A stretch of DNA of 7,922 bases from Geminicoccaceae bacterium (lineage in GTDB: Bacteria > Pseudomonadota > Alphaproteobacteria > Geminicoccales > Geminicoccaceae). Positions 7,547 to 7,922 of the stretch are shown in pieces (within the stretch, counting starts at the first letter, position 1; every line of letters begins with the position of its first letter). A model generated the notes under the pieces. The model did not search any database. It saw only the letters and a list, made by a program, of their open reading frames with translations, and was not told the DNA's origin. A program made the position numbers and the translations under genes. The stretch is from contig JAGREZ010000272.1 in assembly GCA_020446285.1 (NCBI GenBank), positions 1,086 to 9,007 of the forward strand. Reading direction: 5' to 3'.

Positions 7547-7562
7547 GTTAACAAATCCTTAA
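7547..7562. promoter_or_regulatory. CtrA-type binding box upstream of the pilin gene
   Basis: The plus strand reads TTAA, seven bases, TTAA at 7548-7562. On the minus strand this becomes TTAAGGATTTGTTAAC, an exact match to the alphaproteobacterial CtrA consensus TTAA-N7-TTAAC. It sits 88 bases before the pilin ATG, inside the only AT-rich island of this gap. In Caulobacter, pilA is a known CtrA-activated gene, which makes the placement sensible. No strong -10 element was recognised downstream. Binding by CtrA is inferred. Confidence 0.5.
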
Positions 7563-7608
7563 TGCGGGTGGTCCATGTTCCCCGTGACGGCGGTTTTCGG
7601 GCGGGGAG

Positions 7609-7625
7609 GGTCCGGCTGCCGGTCC
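7609..7625 (+). repeat. Inverted repeat (hairpin) in the pilin leader
   Basis: GGTCCGG and CCGGTCC flank a three-base CTG loop, giving six pairs with one T-T mismatch. It lies 25 bases before the pilin ATG and 13 bases before its ribosome binding site. There is no T-run after it, so it is more likely a leader structure, or chance, than a terminator. Confidence 0.35.
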
Positions 7626-7638
7626 AAGAACCCGTTAC

Positions 7639-7643
7639 AAGGA
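7639..7643 (+). promoter_or_regulatory. Ribosome binding site of the pilin gene
   Basis: AAGGA lies seven bases before ATG 7651. It supports that start and therefore the unusually long N-terminal leader of the pilin; no in-frame ATG, GTG or TTG lies between this ATG and the processing site. Confidence 0.65.
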
Positions 7644-7650
7644 TCGACCC

Positions 7651-7920
7651 ATGCCGGATTATCGAGAGCGCAAGGCTCGTGGACCGTTTTCGGACGGAGC
7701 CGGACCGCCGCTGGTCCATGTTCAGGGTCCCGGCCGCCGCAGCTTTCGTTTCCTGCGGTCGGGGACCGGGGCAACGGCAATCGAATACGCCCTGATGGCG
7801 GCCGTGGTCGCCATCACCGCATTCGCCGGTCTCCGGTTGATGGGAGGCGAAGCCGGCGCCCTGTGGAACACGGCCGGCAACAGCATCATCAGGAGCATGC
7901 AGCGCGACACGACACCATGA
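7651..7920 (+). CDS. Flp/Fap-type (type IVb) pilin with long N-terminal leader
   Basis: This 89-residue protein is a likely major or minor subunit of a Tad-assembled Flp pilus, used for surface attachment. The signature GATAIEYALMAAVVAITAFAG (about 40-60) matches Flp pilins: a prepilin peptidase (TadV/CpaA type) would cut after G40, leaving E45 at +5 and Y46 at +6, followed by the hydrophobic helix. The mature chain would be about 49 residues, normal for the family. The 40-residue leader is odd. Flp leaders are typically about 10-20 residues, and this one is hydrophilic, basic (RERKAR, GRRSFRFLR) and rich in Gly and Pro. The start is supported by AAGGA seven bases upstream. The C-terminus ends MQRDTTP. 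No tad/cpa genes are in view; they would have to lie downstream or elsewhere. A CtrA-like box lies 88 bases upstream. A pilin-like protein with another role is possible. Confidence 0.85.
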   Translation: MPDYRERKARGPFSDGAGPPLVHVQGPGRRSFRFLRSGTGATAIEYALMAAVVAITAFAGLRLMGGEAGALWNTAGNSIIRSMQRDTTP

Positions 7921-7922
7921 CC

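Noticed and set aside
7569..7723. 12-base direct repeat TGGTCCATGTTC at 7569-7580 and 7712-7723
   Set aside because: A single 12-base exact repeat is expected by chance about once or twice in a window of this size, and the flanks do not continue the similarity.

Overview
The window is GC-rich and densely coding, with every confident gene on the plus strand. Its gene content suggests an alphaproteobacterium: a hom-glpX-recJ run, a c-556-type cytochrome, an AsmA-family protein with the C-terminal signature common in that class, and a Flp/Fap pilin preceded by a CtrA-type TTAA-N7-TTAA box. The genus cannot be read from the sequence. No rRNA, tRNA, CRISPR array, insertion sequence or phage gene was seen, and no gene-free stretch exceeds about 160 bases.

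Layout. Positions 1-933 hold the C-terminal three quarters of homoserine dehydrogenase (threonine, methionine and isoleucine synthesis), cut by the window edge. Next come glpX (class II fructose-1,6-bisphosphatase, 988-1995) and recJ (single-strand DNA 5'-3' exonuclease, 2002-3753). The three are closely spaced (54 and 6 bases) and look like one transcription unit of unrelated housekeeping functions. A 133-base gap with a less GC-rich core follows, then a two-gene cytochrome unit: a c-556/c'-type monohaem cytochrome (3887-4339) and, 27 bases later, a periplasmic dihaem cytochrome c (4367-5233). After a 156-base gap comes a 709-residue AsmA-family membrane-anchored periplasmic protein (5390-7519). 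A 131-base regulatory gap then leads to a small Flp/Fap-type pilin (7651-7920), which ends two bases before the window edge.

How the genes work together. The cytochrome pair is a plausible small periplasmic electron-transfer module, but no donor dehydrogenase or terminal acceptor lies in the window. AsmA belongs to envelope and lipid homeostasis. The pilin would be exported by a Tad secretion system that must be encoded elsewhere. The pilin promoter region, with its CtrA-like box and 5' leader hairpin, is the most interesting regulatory signal. I found no convincing new biological system; most of the window is recognisable core-genome sequence.
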